Below are positions 4,957 through 5,663 of a DNA stretch of 5,663 bases, piece after piece. Source of the DNA: Chloroflexota bacterium (GTDB lineage Bacteria > Chloroflexota > UBA6077). The position numbers were made by a program, and so were the translations under genes. Location: contig JAMCTB010000251.1 in assembly GCA_023380955.1 (NCBI GenBank), positions 1,109 through 6,771 of the forward strand. Reading direction: 5' to 3'. Position 1 is the first letter of the stretch; each line of letters opens with the position of its first letter. The notes under the pieces were generated by a model. That model saw only the letters and a list, made by a program, of their open reading frames with translations, was not told where the DNA came from and did no database searches.

Positions 4957-5663
4957 CTATCCTACTGCGGCGGCGAAGCCGCCGGTGGGGGTCTCCATGT
5001 CACGGGCAACGTACAGCTTCTTCAGGGCCTCGGCGTCCAGTAGGGTGAGCTTCTCGACCTCCTTCACCCACTTCCCCTCGGCCAACTCCTTCACCCGCTC
5101 GTCCAGATGGCTCGGATGGGGGCTGGAGAAGCGACCGTAGGCCCTGCGGGCGTACATGGCCGCCTGGTACTGGGTGATCTCCGCGGGGCAGCGGGCGGTG
5201 CACAGCCCGCACATGACGCAGTCGAAGGAGAGCTCCGCCGCCGCCTCCAGGTCGCCCCGCAGCATCGCCGCCACGTACTCCATCACCTTCAGGTCCTGGG
5301 GACAGGACTTGTTGCAGCTATTGCAGCCGAGGCAGCTGGCCAGCTCCGGATACAGCCTCACCGCCTCCAGAGCGGGATCGGCGATCTCCTCCAGATCGTA
5401 GGCCGCCTTGCGGGCCGGGAAGTAGGGCAGCTGGGTGAGCTGCATGTTCGGAACCGCCAGGGCCTGGCAGGCCAGCGCCATGTGGAGGTGATGGTCGCCC
5501 TCCACACGGTAGGTGGTGGCGCAGGCGCCGCAGAAGCCCCCCCCGACAGCCAACCCCTCGCACCAGCCGGTAGCCGGCGTGCTCCAGGGCCCGCATGATG
5601 GTGAGGCCCTCGGGCACATAATGGAGCTTGCCCATTATGTACACCGGGATCGTGTTCGGCTGC
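4957..5663 (-). CDS. [2Fe-2S] plus two-[4Fe-4S] electron-transfer protein, frameshifted, 5' end outside window
   Basis: The gene is read in two frames. From the window edge to about 5545 one frame gives IPVYIMGKLHYVPEGLTI, then MRALEHAGYRLVRGVGCRGG, a plant-type [2Fe-2S] ferredoxin fold. After the G-run at 5537-5544 the other frame continues FCGACATTYRVEG and ACQALAV. Joined, they give GCRGGFCGAC with a fourth Cys downstream, the full [2Fe-2S] ligand set. The C-terminal half has two four-Cys motifs, CLGCNSCNKSCP and CVMCGLCTARCP, for two [4Fe-4S] clusters. The architecture recalls SdhB/FrdB-like and HdrC-like subunits that shuttle electrons from a flavoprotein to a membrane or disulfide reductase partner. 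Stop TAG is at 4957-4959. The frame is open to the right edge, so the start lies outside. The ATG-like start at 5619 in the second frame is artefactual. Whether a functional protein is made depends on the extra G. Confidence 0.82.
5537..5544 (-). repeat. G8 homopolymer at the frameshift site
   Basis: Eight Gs on the minus strand lie between the first cysteine codon (TGT, 5546-5548) and FCGAC. With seven Gs the reading becomes GCRGGFCGAC and the gene is intact. Runs of this length are hotspots for sequencing error, replication slippage and polymerase slippage. Confidence 0.85.

Noticed and set aside
5537..5544. G-quadruplex at the G8 tract
   Set aside because: It is a single G run without three further nearby G runs in the right spacing; slippage is the relevant property.

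Overview
The window is G+C-rich bacterial DNA with third positions dominated by G and C. It carries the 3' end of a Complex I gene, a small toxin-antitoxin pair and a leftward run of redox and metabolic genes. The family mix (NuoN, a DUF433/DUF5615 pair, a TPP enzyme, a ferredoxin/cytochrome b module) and the palindromic intergenic repeats would fit Chloroflexota or a similar environmental lineage. That placement is a guess, because no rRNA or other marker is present.

Layout. Positions 1-675 (+) are the C-terminal part of nuoN. Positions 703-1550 (+) hold a promoter, a palindromic operator and a two-gene cassette: an RHH/DUF433 antitoxin overlapping a DUF5615 PIN-like toxin. A strong hairpin at 1646-1669 lies between this cassette and the convergent minus-strand genes. 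From 5663 leftward, all on the minus strand, come: a [2Fe-2S] plus two-[4Fe-4S] electron-transfer protein (cut by the window edge); a roughly 70-bp nested palindrome; a 93-residue orphan protein with a CxCxC motif; a two-[4Fe-4S] ferredoxin module whose frame passes into a four-helix cytochrome b561-type membrane module; a second palindromic repeat cluster; and a 539-residue TPP enzyme of the acetolactate synthase-like superfamily.

The main observation is that both iron-sulfur genes are broken by a single extra base. In the right-hand gene the break is in a run of eight Gs inside the [2Fe-2S] motif. With seven Gs, the halves join into a normal cysteine motif. In the ferredoxin/cytochrome b gene the frame changes near 4105-4114, exactly where the ferredoxin module hands over to the first haem-ligand helix. 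Repaired, the two genes would encode a soluble Fe-S electron carrier and a membrane ferredoxin-cytochrome b fusion. These could form a quinone-linked electron-transfer complex with a catalytic subunit outside the window. Sequencing error, decay, phase variation or programmed frameshifting cannot be told apart from this sequence alone.
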